Shown here one piece after another: positions 24,321 through 37,244 of a stretch of DNA of 64,000 bases. The translations under genes and the position numbers were made by a program. The DNA lies in assembly GCF_040802235.1 (NCBI RefSeq), contig NC_133169.1:47623034-47687033 (forward strand), in the 5' to 3' direction. The notes beneath the pieces were generated by a model. The model ran no database searches. It worked only from the letters and a program-made list of their open reading frames with translations, and was not told the DNA's origin. Positions within the stretch are counted from its first letter, which is position 1, and each line of letters starts with the position of its first letter. This stretch comes from Manis javanica (lineage: Eukaryota; Chordata; Mammalia; Pholidota; Manidae).

Positions 24321-25512
24321 ACAAGGCAGCCAAATAAAAGTGTAGTAACCATAAAAATGTGATTTATATATACATAAATTACATATTATTTTAAAATATA
24401 GTTATTCTGTTTATATATTAATTAAAAATTATTGCTGTGTATAATTTATAAATTATGCATTGAACAAATATAGAAAATGTTAAGTTTGTTTAGGAATGGT
24501 AGGTAATTATATATATTTATATTCTATTTGCTTATACCTCAATAATTTTAGAAATACATAATTCTGTTGAATAACCAGGTAATGTATTAAGATGTAAGAT
24601 TAATAGGAAGCACCTGACACAAAAACCAACATACTATAAAGTGATACAAACTTAAGAATAGTAATAGTGTCAAGCTTCAAGACAGAAGAATGACACTGTA
24701 AATGTAGACAAAATAGTTAATAAAGACATTGAAAGTATACACTAAAATGGAGTCCGAAACTCATTAAGGAAATGAGGTCTATGCACATCCTCCTCTCTGA
24801 AACTACTGTTCTGGGAAAAATGTTTTACTTTGTATTTTACCAGTCAGCAAACATCCAAAACTTTCTCTGCCTGCTACAAAGTGAAAATGTGCCTAGTGAT
24901 AATCCTAGCAACCAATTATGTACAGATAAATGTAGCTTAAATAGCTATAGACAATCATAATTATTTCATAATAACCCATTTTAGTCCCCTTGGGGTTATT
25001 TCTTTTACCCTTAATGACCCTAATCCCTTTCCCACCTGGGAAGCATACAGGGTTTCCTCGGGAATCTGTATTCTGATTGTGATTCCTAACATCCCAATAA
25101 ACACAAGTGATTATTGTACCACTTGCCTGTTCTTGATTGACAACACAGATAGCCAATCTTCAGTATATGAAGGATTTATATATATGTTAAATGAAGTTTT
25201 GTATATGTTAAATGAAGCATTTTCTCCTCAATAAAGGCATTGTGTTCATTTTGCAACATATACACATAAAATCACTATATCATACACCTTGAATTTACAG
25301 TGTCCCATGTAAATTACTGTATTAAAGCTGGAAAAAATCAGAAAAGTGTTATTTAAAGAGTGCCATTTGAGCTCCCATTTTCCTTTTTCCTGATAAGCTT
25401 TTAAAGACCTTCAGCGCCTGAGAAAATCTGCCACTAACTAACCGGCATTGCCAGTGGTAGAAACGCATGGCCACGGCATCCACAGCGTCCGAGGGAAAAT
25501 ACCTCAAGATGT
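24321..25512. other. AT-rich intergenic, nothing recognised
   Basis: Short open frames only (up to 83 codons). Around 25420-25500 a CpG-containing patch (accggcattgccagtggtag) contrasts with the AT-rich flanks, but no gene is recognisable. Confidence 0.35.
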
Positions 25513-25588
25513 GTGTTTCACTCCTCATTCCAAAATAAACTATATTTATGAGTGTTTCACTCCTCTTTCCAAAATAAACTATATTTAA
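25513..25588 (+). repeat. Tandem duplication of a ~39 bp unit
   Basis: Two adjacent copies starting at 25513 and 25552, each beginning gtgtttcactcct and ending aaataaactatattta, with one or two differences. A recent local tandem duplication. Confidence 0.85.
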
Positions 25589-25859
25589 ATAGTGCATTTA
25601 AATGTAGAAATTACACTATAAAAGGACTAAAAAGTAATTATATTTATAAAATGTTAGGAGTGAAAACACATTTCTTAAGCTGTTCATTTCTTGGTGCTAA
25701 AATTTGAAGTCTGTCAGCCATTTCTACCATAATTACTGGAGATGCTGGTTAAGATTAGATGTCGATATAAATACAAAGTCCTTTACAGGCATGTGCCCAA
25801 ATAGCTAGTGAGTATAAGCATTAATGGGGAAATTAGAGTGAAAGCTAACATTCTCTCCT

Positions 25860-26335
25860 AAGCTGTTTTGCAGAAAAAGATGTTCTAGGGAGAGAAGGCC
25901 TCAGAAGCACATATCAGTTGCTATTTGCAAATATTATCTGCCAGAGCTCTCCTGACTGCCACTTGGAGGTCCTCACCCTGTTGTCAAGGACTGAGAGTTT
26001 GGCCAATCACTGCTCCCCTTCTGGACACCAATCAGAATTGCACTGAGTTTTCCTGTTATTTGCATGGTGGACCTAAGTGAGAACTGGCTTGTCCTATAAA
26101 AGAACAGCCCTGTGCTCTGCTTGGTGATATGCTGCTTTGGGAATTAACACAGTTGCTTGTTTCAGTTATTGCATGTAATAAACTTTCCTTTCTTACCGTC
26201 TGGCTTGTTTAAGCCCTATGAGTTGATGCACATAAAGAGATGAACCTCTTATGCCCCAACACTCACTGAGAGCTTACACCCACCCAGAGTTGGCACCGAT
26301 TGAGCACAGACACCCAGGAGAGGTGAGCCCCTTAT
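25860..26335 (+). mobile_element. Solo ERV LTR, plus orientation
   Basis: Shows LTR architecture in order: CAAT-type boxes (ccaatcactgctcc, accaatcagaattg, about 25999-26040), a TATA box (tataaaag at about 26096), and a polyadenylation signal (gtaataaactttcc at about 26178). T/C-rich sequence and GCCCCAACA near 26261 may mark the 3' end. This organisation is typical of class I ERV LTRs. Neither end nor a target duplication is fixed, and no internal retroviral sequence adjoins, so a solo LTR is most likely. Confidence 0.7.
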
Positions 26336-28139
26336 GAGATCAGTCACCAAGAAATGCATCTCTAAAAGAGCTGACACTTGCCAAGAAAGGAATCCCTTGA
26401 TTTAGGTTACAAAGAAACCATATTAACCAGATTTAGGTCTTCAATCTAATCCTTTTGCTGAGGAATTGGAGATATTTTTTTCTCAGAAAAATTCTTCCTA
26501 AATAATATCTTTGTTGGTGATGCTGTATTTTTGAATGGTAATATCTAAATTCTACATCTTTTTTTCATCTGTATTTCTTACAAGTGAGCACACTGCATCA
26601 TCAGCAAAATGCTCTATTTTTCATGAGCATAATCTTTTTCTGATATTTTCATAATAAAAGTGATTCTTTCACTTATTGGGTAGTAGTAAGGCAAGTCTTC
26701 TTGAGACCATGGCATATGGCAGCTGTGCAGTTACCTGACACTATATGATTTATTAAATAATCAGAAGTTCAGAACTACTGCTTTCATCATTTCCACCTAG
26801 CTCCTGGCCCTTCACATGTGCACTCACTCCAAGCTCACAGGAGCCTTCTGGGGGTCCGGTTGGATCCAGACTCCAATAGGAGCAGGCCTACAGCAATGCA
26901 AGCACACTTCATCACCGAACCCCAGCCTATGGCATGTGACCATGATTTTGAGTATAAAGTTATAAATATATAAATAATATATGAATCAATATAATATATA
27001 AATACTAATGTATAAATTATGTATGTGTGTACTATCATATATGAATTTTACTATACACAAATATGCAAATAAATAGTAATATAAACTTATATGCCATCAG
27101 TTATAACCTGAATAATTTCTAATAGTGATGCAGTCGAGTCCTCTTTGACTTTTGCGTTTCTCTTCCTAATGACTATTTCTAAATATGTGCTCTTCACCTT
27201 TCCTGAACTAAAATCTCATGTGAGACCTAACGCATGGGATGTCAGGCCAGGTGCAAACAAGCAAGCAGTGTGGTTGCAGTGACAATGCCATATTTTATAA
27301 ATACCAAATAAAAGATGCTTTATCTTGGAATCCTGTTCACTCTTATGAACCTAAAATAGGAAAATGTAAGATATATCAGTTTAAAAAATACTGAAACACT
27401 ATGCACTAAATCTATTCGATTAAAAAATAGCTTCACATTATATTTTATGTATATCACTTTTTCAAAACAGATATGTAAGGACAAAATGAAGATAGTGGCT
27501 GTTAAAAAGTAGGATCTTAGAAACCCCTAGGGGAGGATTTTAATATCCACAATGAACACTTTGGGTCCCAACTGCTACAAAGTTACACATGGAGCACGTC
27601 ATTGGTCCGTTGCTAAAGCCCAGTTGTATTCACTGTATAACCAGCATTCACTTCTTGAAGTATTTATTCTGTGTCTAATAACCAACTCTTGCTTAAAGGA
27701 GCAGCAGGAAGAGGATGGGAAAAGAGAATGGAGTGTGACAAGATTAAAAAAATCAAAATTGACATTCTAGTGATAGTCGGTTTGATAAATGCTAGTATAT
27801 TACCTCCTGAAACTTGTCTAATAATGGAGGGCTCAGTGATATATTCTGCCTGGTTTGCCAAAGGTGAGTTAGGGTATATATTGGGGGAAAAAAGCAACAC
27901 ACTAGGAACTTTTGTTTGAGAAAAAAAAAGCATCAGTTTTACCCAATAATATGAATCCCAAATGGGATTACTTTGTTCAAATGGATACTTTTCAGTGTTC
28001 CCTTGAGGTGTTTTGATTTCACTAACTTGATAATCATTTGGCTTCCCAGTAAGACTCCTTATTAAAATAGGTGCAGTTTAAAGGCAGAGACCAAAGATTT
28101 AAATTGTCTCTCATAGAACATAGGGGAAAAAAGCTTGAA
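26336..28139. other. Intergenic with AT-rich tract
   Basis: No gene recognised. 26950-27100 is a low-complexity AT-rich stretch (repeated TATAAATA/ATATAT). Open frames at 27552-27770 and 27671-27919 have no recognisable protein features. Confidence 0.35.
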
Positions 28140-28640
28140 AGCAACTTTATTTTCTTAGTAAGTTCATTGAGCTTCGGGCCCTGCCAGTTAAAGCCCTGCT
28201 GAGGATGTTCCAAGGGACTTGTTAGCGAGCTACAGTACAGCAGTTACAAAGCTACGATTAAAGGAAATTACAAGCAAGTGCATCTACAGTTTGAATCCCA
28301 GGAGAAGAGCTTGTTAAAATACCCCTTGGGCTCCTAACTCAGCCCTTCGTGGCATTCTAGACAGTAATTAAATCCCACAGTCACTTAAGGGATAAATTGG
28401 CAATAGTGAAATCAAAGAGAAACTTTGAGAAAAAGTTTTTTATTTCTCTTGGGATCAGAACAATTCCTTTACATGATTGACAGACACACTGCTTATCAGT
28501 TAGCTCACTGTGCCTGTTACAAGAGCGCTCATTAATTTGAAGTGGTGGGACAGCAAAGCGCGCTCTCCTTGGAGGCTGCAGGCTCAGTAGCAATCATTTT
28601 AACATTTTTATTACATTGCATCATTCACGGTAAAACTGTC
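28140..28640. other. Possible conserved non-coding element
   Basis: A ~500 bp stretch of balanced base composition free of recognisable repeats, with clusters of homeodomain-like ATTA/TAAT sites and AGCGCGCTC/GAGCGCTC palindromes, stands out from the AT-rich, repeat-filled flanks. Not coding: the only frame is 70 codons without motifs. This is a guess from texture; conservation cannot be judged from one sequence. Confidence 0.2.
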
Positions 28641-29399
28641 ACTGAGCTAAAAATGTAAGTGGATATTTTATTGGATGTTAGAAACACACAATATTGAACT
28701 CCTACTTCCCAAAAAGTTATTTGATAGTTTGTTAAACTTATTCATACAGCCCAGGAAATGGGCCTAAAATATTCAAAACCAAAAAAATCAGTAAATGGTA
28801 TCAATGTGGTAAAACATTCAATCAATTTAGTGAAAAATACAAACAAAATATATAGGATAGACTGAACGGACTTATTTCAGTCAGAACTTCTAAAATAAGA
28901 GCCGATCCCTCAGTGCTTTTTCTTCCCTGCTTGTTTCATGACCGTGCTCTGGTCCAAAAGCATTTTTGTTACTTTCTCCTTAGTGTTTCTTAATGTTAAA
29001 TTTATCTTTTGGAATTAAAACATGTCTTGGGCCTCCCATAATCCCACCACCTCATTTTTTGTCTTGTGAAGATTTAAAAGAGAATATTTCAATCCTGTAT
29101 ATGTTTAAGATAATAATTATTATGTCCTTACACAACATGTTAATGATACTCCTTATATTTACTTATAAGTTGGAAAATTACAAAGATTTCAAACATACTC
29201 TATGTTGTTTGGCTTAGAGTATCTTACTAAGTATTGCAAAATGCATGGGTTTTATTTTTATCACCCGTTACCCATACGCTTCTGTCGTTCTCCCTGTACC
29301 GTAACAGCCTCTCTTTTCTCTCCTTCTCTCTGTCACACGCTGGGGAAGGTCTCACTCCCTGGTGTCCTGCAGGTGGATCTCATCCCCAGGCAGGCTCAC
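28641..29399. other. AT-rich intergenic, nothing recognised
   Basis: Short open frames only. A pyrimidine-rich segment lies at about 29280-29340. Confidence 0.35.
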
Positions 29400-29720
29400 T
29401 CTTGATTCGGTGAGGCCAAAAAATAACAATGGAATATCTTTAGGGTGAAAGGGCTTCTGCCCAGCTTTATTCTCATGGTGGCAGGTCAAGCGCTGGAATC
29501 CCACCCACTCCCGCAGCCAGTTCAGTCTTTTTCCTCGGCGCTACCACCATTCCAGTCTCCGCTATCCTGCCGCTGTGCAGTCGTGCAGCGGTGCCGCCAG
29601 GTCACCCAGAGCCCTGGGAGGAGCTCTTCACATAGAGTCAGTAACAACACATCGCCCACATGTGTGCAGTGGGTGAGCTGACCGGGGCCGGGGGAGAGTC
29701 ACGGCCACAGGGACCCTCAC
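29400..29720 (-). mobile_element. Possible LTR fragment, minus orientation
   Basis: A CpG-containing, C-rich block of ~320 bp with a minus-strand AATAAA (plus tttatt at 29466-29471) close to its left edge, the position expected for an LTR R/U5 region. Family and ends not determined. Confidence 0.35.
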
Positions 29721-30043
29721 TTTCTCTACCTCTTGTAACTAATAGATGGTTCTTTGACGATGCTGAAACTATTTATTTTAGTTTTTTCCTTATTTCAGTG
29801 AACATGCTGTACATTTCCAAGATTTCTGGTTATTTTACATCCACTTTTCTTATTTTGCCCTTTCTGATTTGCCTTATAAATTCTTATTACTTAAAATAAA
29901 AATTATGCTTCTACTTTGTTGAAATTAAAGTGTGTGTATATATTGCAGGACTTTTCTTGCAGTATAAATTCTATCTGTAGCAAGTTCCTATTACTATGGT
30001 AGTTTGCGGCTATGTTTCTTAACATTAGACAGAAACAGATGAA

Positions 30044-30079
30044 GAACTCTCTCTTGCTCACTCTCTCTGTCTCTCTGTC

Positions 30080-30146
<67 letters not shown>
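30044..30146. repeat. Compound (TCTG)n(TC)n(CA)n microsatellite
   Basis: Runs of TCTC/TCTG, then CTCT, then about 14 CA units. The overlapping open frame (30012-30329) is a by-product, giving Ser/Leu and His/Thr runs. Confidence 0.9.
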
Positions 30147-30147
<1 letters not shown>

Positions 30148-30159
30148 TATGTTTATGTT

Positions 30160-30715
30160 CTGGCTCTCACCAACTGTCCTTACATTTTCAGCTTAGCAGC
30201 CATTTGGGGTCCCAGTTGAAAACTGGATCCTGGGGTTCATCACTTGGATCTCATCCCCCATTCAGATGCTGTGAATGTGGCAGGTCCAGAGCCAGGAGAC
30301 AGTTTGGCTCAGTTCCCAGCAGATACTGAGCCTTCCTCCTCAGCCCCCTGACCTCACGCCTTCCCGTAAACATAAGTGAGTCCGACAGCAGCCTGACTCA
30401 TTTGGGCGGCCCCGTGTAAGTGGGCCAGAAGCCCACAGTGCTCTAGCTGCTCGTCGAGAGTCTTGCTCCAGCCCCAGTCTCTTCCAGGACCTCGTTACTC
30501 ACCATTATCCCTGGCACACTGTTGCCTCCCATGTCTAGTGACGGAGCCAGCCAGTCCTCAGCTCAGATCCGCCCATTCAGCTGCACTTCACCAGCTTCAG
30601 GTCTGCAGAGACGTGCACCTGGAGTTCCCTGTCAGAGGAAATTTTGTGGTAATGAGCAAATGCGAATACATTTTTACATGCACTTTTCTTGTCTTTGGTA
30701 TGATTCTGTAGCAGG
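30160..30715. other. GC-richer unassigned block
   Basis: Moderately GC-rich with several overlapping frames (30463-30711, 30522-30797) that show no recognisable domain. It might be an old LTR or retroviral internal piece; no diagnostic signal was seen. Confidence 0.3.
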
Positions 30716-31514
30716 AATTAGGATTTGTGTGCCAGTAGATCCAAATTTTTCACTTTTTTTCTTTCATAACTACAGTAATGTGTCTTCATCATTATGATGG
30801 AAATTTTATTGCTGTTTAAATTGCTCTTTAGGGATTAGTTACGGAGGTGATCTCAGCTTTTCACAAACTTGTTAGCCACTGGTTTACCCATCTAGATGTT
30901 GTTATGCATTTTTTTCTTTGTGACTGGGGACCATTATAGGGTTTGTTACTCTCTGGTGGAAGATTCAATATATATGAAACGTAAGGAAACTCAGGAAACT
31001 CACTGTGCTGTCACTCTTCATGTCCTGAGGTCCAGGGCCAGTTATGACTCCGGGCATCCTTTTATGACTGCTGAGTGATTTCCCAGATACTCAGGTCTAT
31101 GTAGAGGGGGGTAGTGGGGAAAATTGAGTTTATGTTATTTTATCCTGGAACTAGAAAGTGACCTGTTGATTTTTTGAAATAAGGAAAAAAAAATATTACT
31201 CTAAAAACTCAAACCAAAAATATTCAAGTTGAAAAGTGTTTAGTTTCCCCCATCGTTTCTGTTGGTTTTGAAGTGACCAGGTGGTGCCCATATTGTTTCA
31301 TGACTGTTAAGTATTTGGGGAAAATATACTCCTTTGCCACTTCTTGTTAATATATTATAAATCAAGTTAGTATTTCACTTATGTATATATTTGTGTAGCT
31401 TATTATTTACTTTTATTTTAAAATACATTCTTAAAATTTCATTTTAGGTATCCCTTTAATAAGTATCGGTTGTGATTACTTTTTAATGAATTTTTAAAAT
31501 TAATCTCCACTAGG

Positions 31515-32285
31515 AAATTGAAATTTACTTCTCAGGATCAGCTTAGGAGAGGCAGAATCACAGTGGTTTGTAAATGTCACTTCTGCCTGAGGATTTCCTG
31601 GTTCTTCTCGGTTCCCTGGTCCCAACTCCAACATAGGGGTTTCCTGTATACATCCTGTATCTGGGAGTTTAACTCAGTTCTGACATTGCCTACCTGCGAA
31701 CAAAATCAAACTCCGCAGTTAGGTTTCAGTCACACAAAATTGCCCCACACCCACTCTACACATTAGTCGCAAGACCCAGGCTGTTACCTGTGCTTCTGAC
31801 GTAAGGCTACAGATTGGAGGTTCCAGTGACCTTCTCGTTAGTCTGATTAATATTCAATAGAGGCTTACAAAAGTCAGGAAACTATTACATTTACTAGATT
31901 GTTAAAGAATTTGACAAAGGATTGGAATCAACAGCTAGAAAAGGTCACAAAGGAGCTTGTGTCTTCGTAGAGTTTTGGCTCAGCTCAAAAGCATTCTGGT
32001 TCCTCAAGCATGGGGGCTTTCTGAGAAAAAAGTTATCCAAAAGCTGTCCTCTTGGGGTTTTATGGAGTGTTTATTATATAGTCATAATTGACTGTCATTG
32101 GCCATTGCCTGATTCAACTTCCATCCCCTCTTACCACCCACAGGGTTTGGGAGGTGGAATGAAGAGCTCCAGTCTTCTAATCATATGATTGGTTCTCCTG
32201 CAGCCTGCTCCTGAGCTTAAGTGAGTACAAGTATCACCTTCGTTAAGTGCAAGACACCTGTTTCATGTTAGAGGCTCCGAAGGCT
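31515..32285. mobile_element. Ancient LTR-type interspersed repeat
   Basis: The sequence order 'ttcctggttcttctcggttc', 'ggttccagtgaccttctcgt', 'ggtcacaaaggagcttgtgt', 'gcattctggttcctcaagca' and 'ctgtcattggccattgcctg' is familiar as a widespread mammalian LTR-class repeat. It is heavily mutated, without coding sequence. The exact family name is not certain from memory. Confidence 0.5.
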
Positions 32286-32479
32286 TTCCAGGATGTGTGA
32301 TTGACAATGAAATATGCATTGGAAATCTATTTTAATTATCTGAATAACCAAATACATATTTCTAATATATCATTATGTCACACCGGCAAAAGAATAAAAT
32401 GATGTATGCAGAAATTATCTTCATGGCTTCTTCTAACCAATTTTGTATCTTTAATTTTAATAGGAGGTTACTAGAAATG

Positions 32480-32720
32480 TTTCAAAAGTTCATTGATAGA
32501 AAACTGGTTACAGAAGATTCCACACAATAAATGCCTGCAACATGGAATATCATGCAGCTATCAAACATGACAAAGAGTTCCAAAATTGCTCTACTGAAAT
32601 TTTAACACAAATATTGTACAAGTGTTTAAGTTTATTTAATAAATGTGGTTTGTTATAATAGGTTATAACTGTAAAAAATTGCTCATCAAATGTCAAAATG
32701 AGTACAACATTTAAAAGGGA
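32480..32720 (+). mobile_element. Old L1 ORF2 C-terminal fragment
   Basis: Contains 'atggaatatcatgcagctat' followed by 'caaacatgacaaagagttcc', a diverged form of the ORF2 3' coding end. Short and decayed. Confidence 0.5.
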
Positions 32721-32794
32721 CAGTTCAAACCAGAAGAAAAATGTTATATATAAACTATTGGCTCTGTTTCTCTGGAGAATACTTATATATAAGT

Positions 32795-33112
32795 TATCAT
32801 GTGCATTATATATATACACACTATAACATATATGTATCTTATTATAAACAATAATATATATATAAATATATATATATATATGTCTTTAAACCCATGCTAT
32901 TTGAGGTTCAACTATATATGGCAAAGTAATTACCAAAATAATGTTAGTAATTCATGAATCAATCCATCACCTCATATAATTATAACTTTTGCATGCAGAG
33001 ATAACTTTAAAAATCTTTCTTAGTGAAAGTTCAGAAACATTATTGCCCATAATACATATATATTTGTACATATATAAATATATTCACACATATATATATT
33101 CATATACATATG

Positions 33113-33147
<35 letters not shown>
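32795..33147. repeat. AT-rich low complexity and (GA)n tract
   Basis: Two blocks: (TA)n-rich at 32795-32882 and 33050-33125, then about ten GA units at 33126-33147. Open frames across it are artefacts of the repeats. Confidence 0.85.
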
Positions 33148-33148
<1 letters not shown>

Positions 33149-36100
33149 CTGTTGTTATTATAAGGAATTAGTTTGTGTGATCACAGAGCTCGGGGAGTCT
33201 GAACTCCGCCCCACTGACCGCTCGCCTGCACTGGGAGGATGGAAGCCACCGCCCAGCTGGGAGGAGCCCAAACCCCAGGTCACAGCCTGTCAGGTTCCAG
33301 CTGGAATACTGGTTCATCCAAAGCACCCCTTGCCCGCACTCCCCAACTGTTATAATTATTTTAGTCTCTGTCAATAGAATTAGGGCTACTTATCTAATAC
33401 AATAAAATTCAGCTTTTGCATGGAAGTATCTTAGGAGTATTTTATTAATATTTCAAACAGCCATTAGATGTCAAATAACTTCTGTTGCAGCTTAGGTGTC
33501 TTATACTATTGATTTCTTCAAAACAGAGTCCAAACAAGCCCACAAATTTGGTTGATCTGTGTCTTAGGCTTTTTTTGAAACTTCAACAATTTCCCACTTG
33601 TGTTATTTTTGTGTCTTTTGTATTTGCTGATAAAATAAGCCATTTTTCTACAAAATACCACTTTCTGGATTATTTCATTGCAATTCCTTAGCCATTGAAC
33701 TTGTTCTGTCTCTTATCCTTTCTGTAAAATAAAAGTTTGATTGACTCTTCTTTCCATTGTTTTGTGCAGAAGAATTCAGATGAGGTGTACCTTTATTGCA
33801 TCATACTAGGATCATATAATGTATTGTGGCCCTTTTTTATTCATAATAAGTTTAATTGTTATGGTCAGATATTTTCAATCTCTATCATTTGTTATAAAAT
33901 ATCCCATTTTTACCTAGTAATTTTACTAGTCACTAAAAAATGATACTTAAATATTTTTGTTCCTTTTGAATGTATTTGCTAGAAGTTTCTGTAAATCATA
34001 AGTACTTCACTCTTCAGTTACACTGAAATGTAGTTCATTCATGCCTCAAAGGTAACTGACTTTCTCTTTCTGTTTGTTTGTTTCTTTGGAGGCCTTCTTG
34101 TGTATCCTTTTGTTTTTTTGCCCTTATGATTTATCTTACTGAACCTTACATCACATTACTCTGATTTAATGTTATTAAAATATTTTCACAGTTAGGCTAA
34201 CCATTTATACAAAATTAGATTCATTTGCTCCCAATTTTAGTGATTTTAGATTTAATTTAATTTTGTACAATTATTCAAAATATTTACATGACCTACACAA
34301 CTGCAAAATAAGTTACAAGAAAGTAAATGCTAGAATACAAAGAAGGTTCCAGTCCTGTCTTAGTCACATGTAGCCCTCCTAACTCTATAAAAAAATCACC
34401 TGCATTAGCTTTGGTATATCCTTCTATTGTTTAATATGAGTAATATTAATTAAAACTTTCTTTAGCAATATATCCTGTAGATTATCCCATAATGTTATTT
34501 TATACACACCCATCTCCCACACACAAGCACATATTCAATAATACTCAGAATTACTTCACACATTGATCCTTTTAAATTTATTGAGGCTCATTTTATGGCT
34601 AAATATATGGCTCATTTTTAAAATGCTTTTACATGTGCTTGTGGAAAATCTCTGCTTTCTTTTTGGAGAGTATAATATGCACTAGTGTGTATACAGTGGT
34701 ATGTATACTTTAAAAGTTCAATGTATTAATGTTTAAGCTTTTTAAAATATTTATATATTTGATATTTCTTCAAATGGTGTTATACTGGTTTATATATCAT
34801 GTTTATAAGGTTGTTGATGATTTATCTTTTTTTATATATTCCATTATATAATGTCTCTTTCCCTTAGTGATTTATCTTAACTTTCATCTTTAATTATAAA
34901 AAGAACAGAAATAAAATAAAAACACTCAAACCAGCATCACTATGCCAGTCTCTGAGGTAAAAAAAAATTTCTTTCCAATGCTCACAATAATAAAAAACTT
35001 GAAAATATTAAAGCAATTAATTGAAATACAAGTGTACTCCATTATTAGTGATGAACTCCAATGTGAGTGTGTTACTGTCTCCCAATATTATCCAGTAATA
35101 GTATAAAGCCATTCTGTTAGGAAAAAGTATTAAAACTAAGCTTCCAGAAAAGGGATAAACATTAAAAATGACAGTCGATCACACTTTAGAAACTCTTTCA
35201 TGATTCATAATTGAGAGCTGTCTTTGAAGTCTTTCATGTGAAAGAAAGGAAGGCACAATTCTGTGGAAACACTTGTTTTCTTGATGTTGACAAGCATGGC
35301 TGTAATAGGTAAGAGAAAACAAGGTGATGGGAAACTACTTGATTCTAGTGTCAATGAATTGTTTTCAAAGAAACAGGAAAAGCAATACTAAATTTTAGAA
35401 AAATGAGTTTAAAACAAATCAGTCATTGTAGTTCTGTGTTATTTTCTAATCTCTGTGCAATTCTATTTTCTTAAGAAAATACTCAAATACTTATTTTTGT
35501 GAGTGAAGGGCAGATACATCACAGAAAATATGTTCCCAATATTAAATTCTGTCTCTAAAAAAATATTATGTAAAAGAACTATGTAAAGCTAACCATTAGT
35601 TGAAGAGCTCTTTTCTGGATTATTATTACTTTTTAAACTCTGTGGTAAAGTTCATTCCCTATATCAAAATCTAAATCATGTGGCATATTTTCAGACAAAA
35701 GTTCACAAACTGCTAAGCAGTTAATTTTTAGAGAACATTTAAAATGAAGTAGAATTTTTTTAATGATTTTGCCACATGAAGTTTTGCTTTTTCAATTCAT
35801 GAAAAACATAGTAAACAAATTTCAGAAATGATTATCAAAGATGGAAGGCATATTGCCTTCACCTATTATATCACATATTTTATTGTTTAATGTGCACATA
35901 GTTTACAATGTATCTCTGAGAAACAAAAACTCTTTTTTGTACATAACAACAACAAAAACACTTCCTAAATGCTATGATCTAATATCCAGTCAAAGACATT
36001 TTGAATTTCTTTGCGTTAGGTTGTACTGCATGAAAAATATACAGTGAAATTACTTTGCTTTTAAGTCATTTGTATTATTTCCAGCAAAAGACATTTAATT

Positions 36101-36363
36101 TTGATAAAAGTTTTAAAATGTAGTGAGCTTTCTAAGAATGTTTGCATGTTACCTAGTTTAAAGTTAAGTTTCAAGTAAACTTAACACATACTATCCTTAC
36201 AACAGTGGTTAAATATTTTACAGTGGAGTGAACATTCTTTCTCATAGGAGAGAACAGCAAGACTTAGGTTGAAGGTAACCAGGAAAGATCAGTAAAATCT
36301 CAGATATTGAGAAGATGACTCTAGAGTAGAGAATTGATGCTTCCTGTTGAAACCATTAATGTT
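33148..36363. other. Long AT-rich intergenic region
   Basis: Just after the (GA)n tract a GC-richer patch (33175-33345) has an open frame on both strands, without a recognisable product. The remaining 3 kb is AT-rich with frames of at most 68 codons. Parts of 33700-34900 look like very old repeats, but I could not assign a family. Confidence 0.35.
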
Positions 36364-37244
36364 TTAGAACTGCAAAGACTTTCTGAATCCCTGTCTGTAC
36401 AAAATTGAGTTTAATGCAGGAGTCACAAGAGTACAGAGCGCAGCTACCACCTTGTCCCTTTCAAATGCGTAGCTGGAAGCAGGGCGGATATAAGTGTAGA
36501 TCATAGGGAAGTAGTAGAGGGACACTGCGGTCAGGTGGGCTGAGCATGTAGAGAAAGCCTTCCTCTTGCCCTCTGCTGTGCGGATGCGGAAGACGGCAGC
36601 AATGATAAAGCTGTAGGAGAGGCAGGTCACGGCAAAGTCCCCTACGGCCAGGGTGATATCAGCAACACAAACCATCACCTCGTTGATTCCCACCGGGCTG
36701 AGCCAGCAAAGGGGGTATCTCGCAGAAGAAGCGGTTAATGGTGTTTGGCCCACAGACGGTCAGCCTCAGGAGGAGCCCTGTGTGTGCCCAGGAGTTGGTC
36801 ACTGCAATAGCCATGACGAAGCAAGGCCACCCGCACATGGTGGTTCGTGATGGCCCTGTAGCGAAGAGGAAAACAGACAGCTGTAGAGCGGTCATAGGCC
36901 ACGGCGGTGAAGAGAGCCATTTCAGCCCCCAGGGACCATGTGAAGAAGAAGAGCTGGGGCATGCAGCCTTCGTCTGAAATGGTCTGCCCTGAATCGAACA
37001 GCGTCTCCAGCATCTTCGGTAGGATGCTTGTTGTGCAGATGATGCCCATTATGGCCAGCGCCAACAGGAGAACATGCATGGGGGTGTGCAAGGTGGCGTT
37101 ACAGATTATGGCGATGACAGTGAGCATATTGCCAAGAAAAGCCACGAGACAGATGAAGAGAAACACGAGGGAAAGGACTGCTCAGAGCTCAGGCTTTTGG
37201 GTGAGGCCCAGAATCACGAAGTCGGTGACAATGCTGCTGTTCAT
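36364..37244 (-). pseudogene. OR13G1: Olfactory receptor OR13G1 pseudogene
   Basis: Minus-strand single-exon OR. It reads MNSSIVTDFVILGLTQKPEL from ATG 37244-37242, then TGA at 37184-37182 (codon 21) interrupts the frame before TM1. The TM1-ICL2 frame contains [35 protein letters not shown] and [14 protein letters not shown] (DRY has become DRS). A frameshift at about 36815-36826 moves the TM4 part ([14 protein letters not shown]) into another frame, and a loss of about 8 bp at about 36697-36706 moves the ECL2-TM7 part ([36 protein letters not shown]) again. The TM7 motif reads LNSILY instead of NPxxY. The ADITL, SWSLGAEM and FERDKVVAAL segments match my memory of mammalian OR13G1, normally a single-copy gene. 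Non-functional here. Confidence 0.9.

Noticed and set aside
30012-30329. 105-codon open frame
   Set aside because: Its first half is translated microsatellite (TC/TG/CA repeats) and its second half has no motif.
32989-33171. 60-codon frame with repeated Tyr/Ile then Glu/Arg
   Set aside because: Translation of (TA)n and (GA)n simple repeats.
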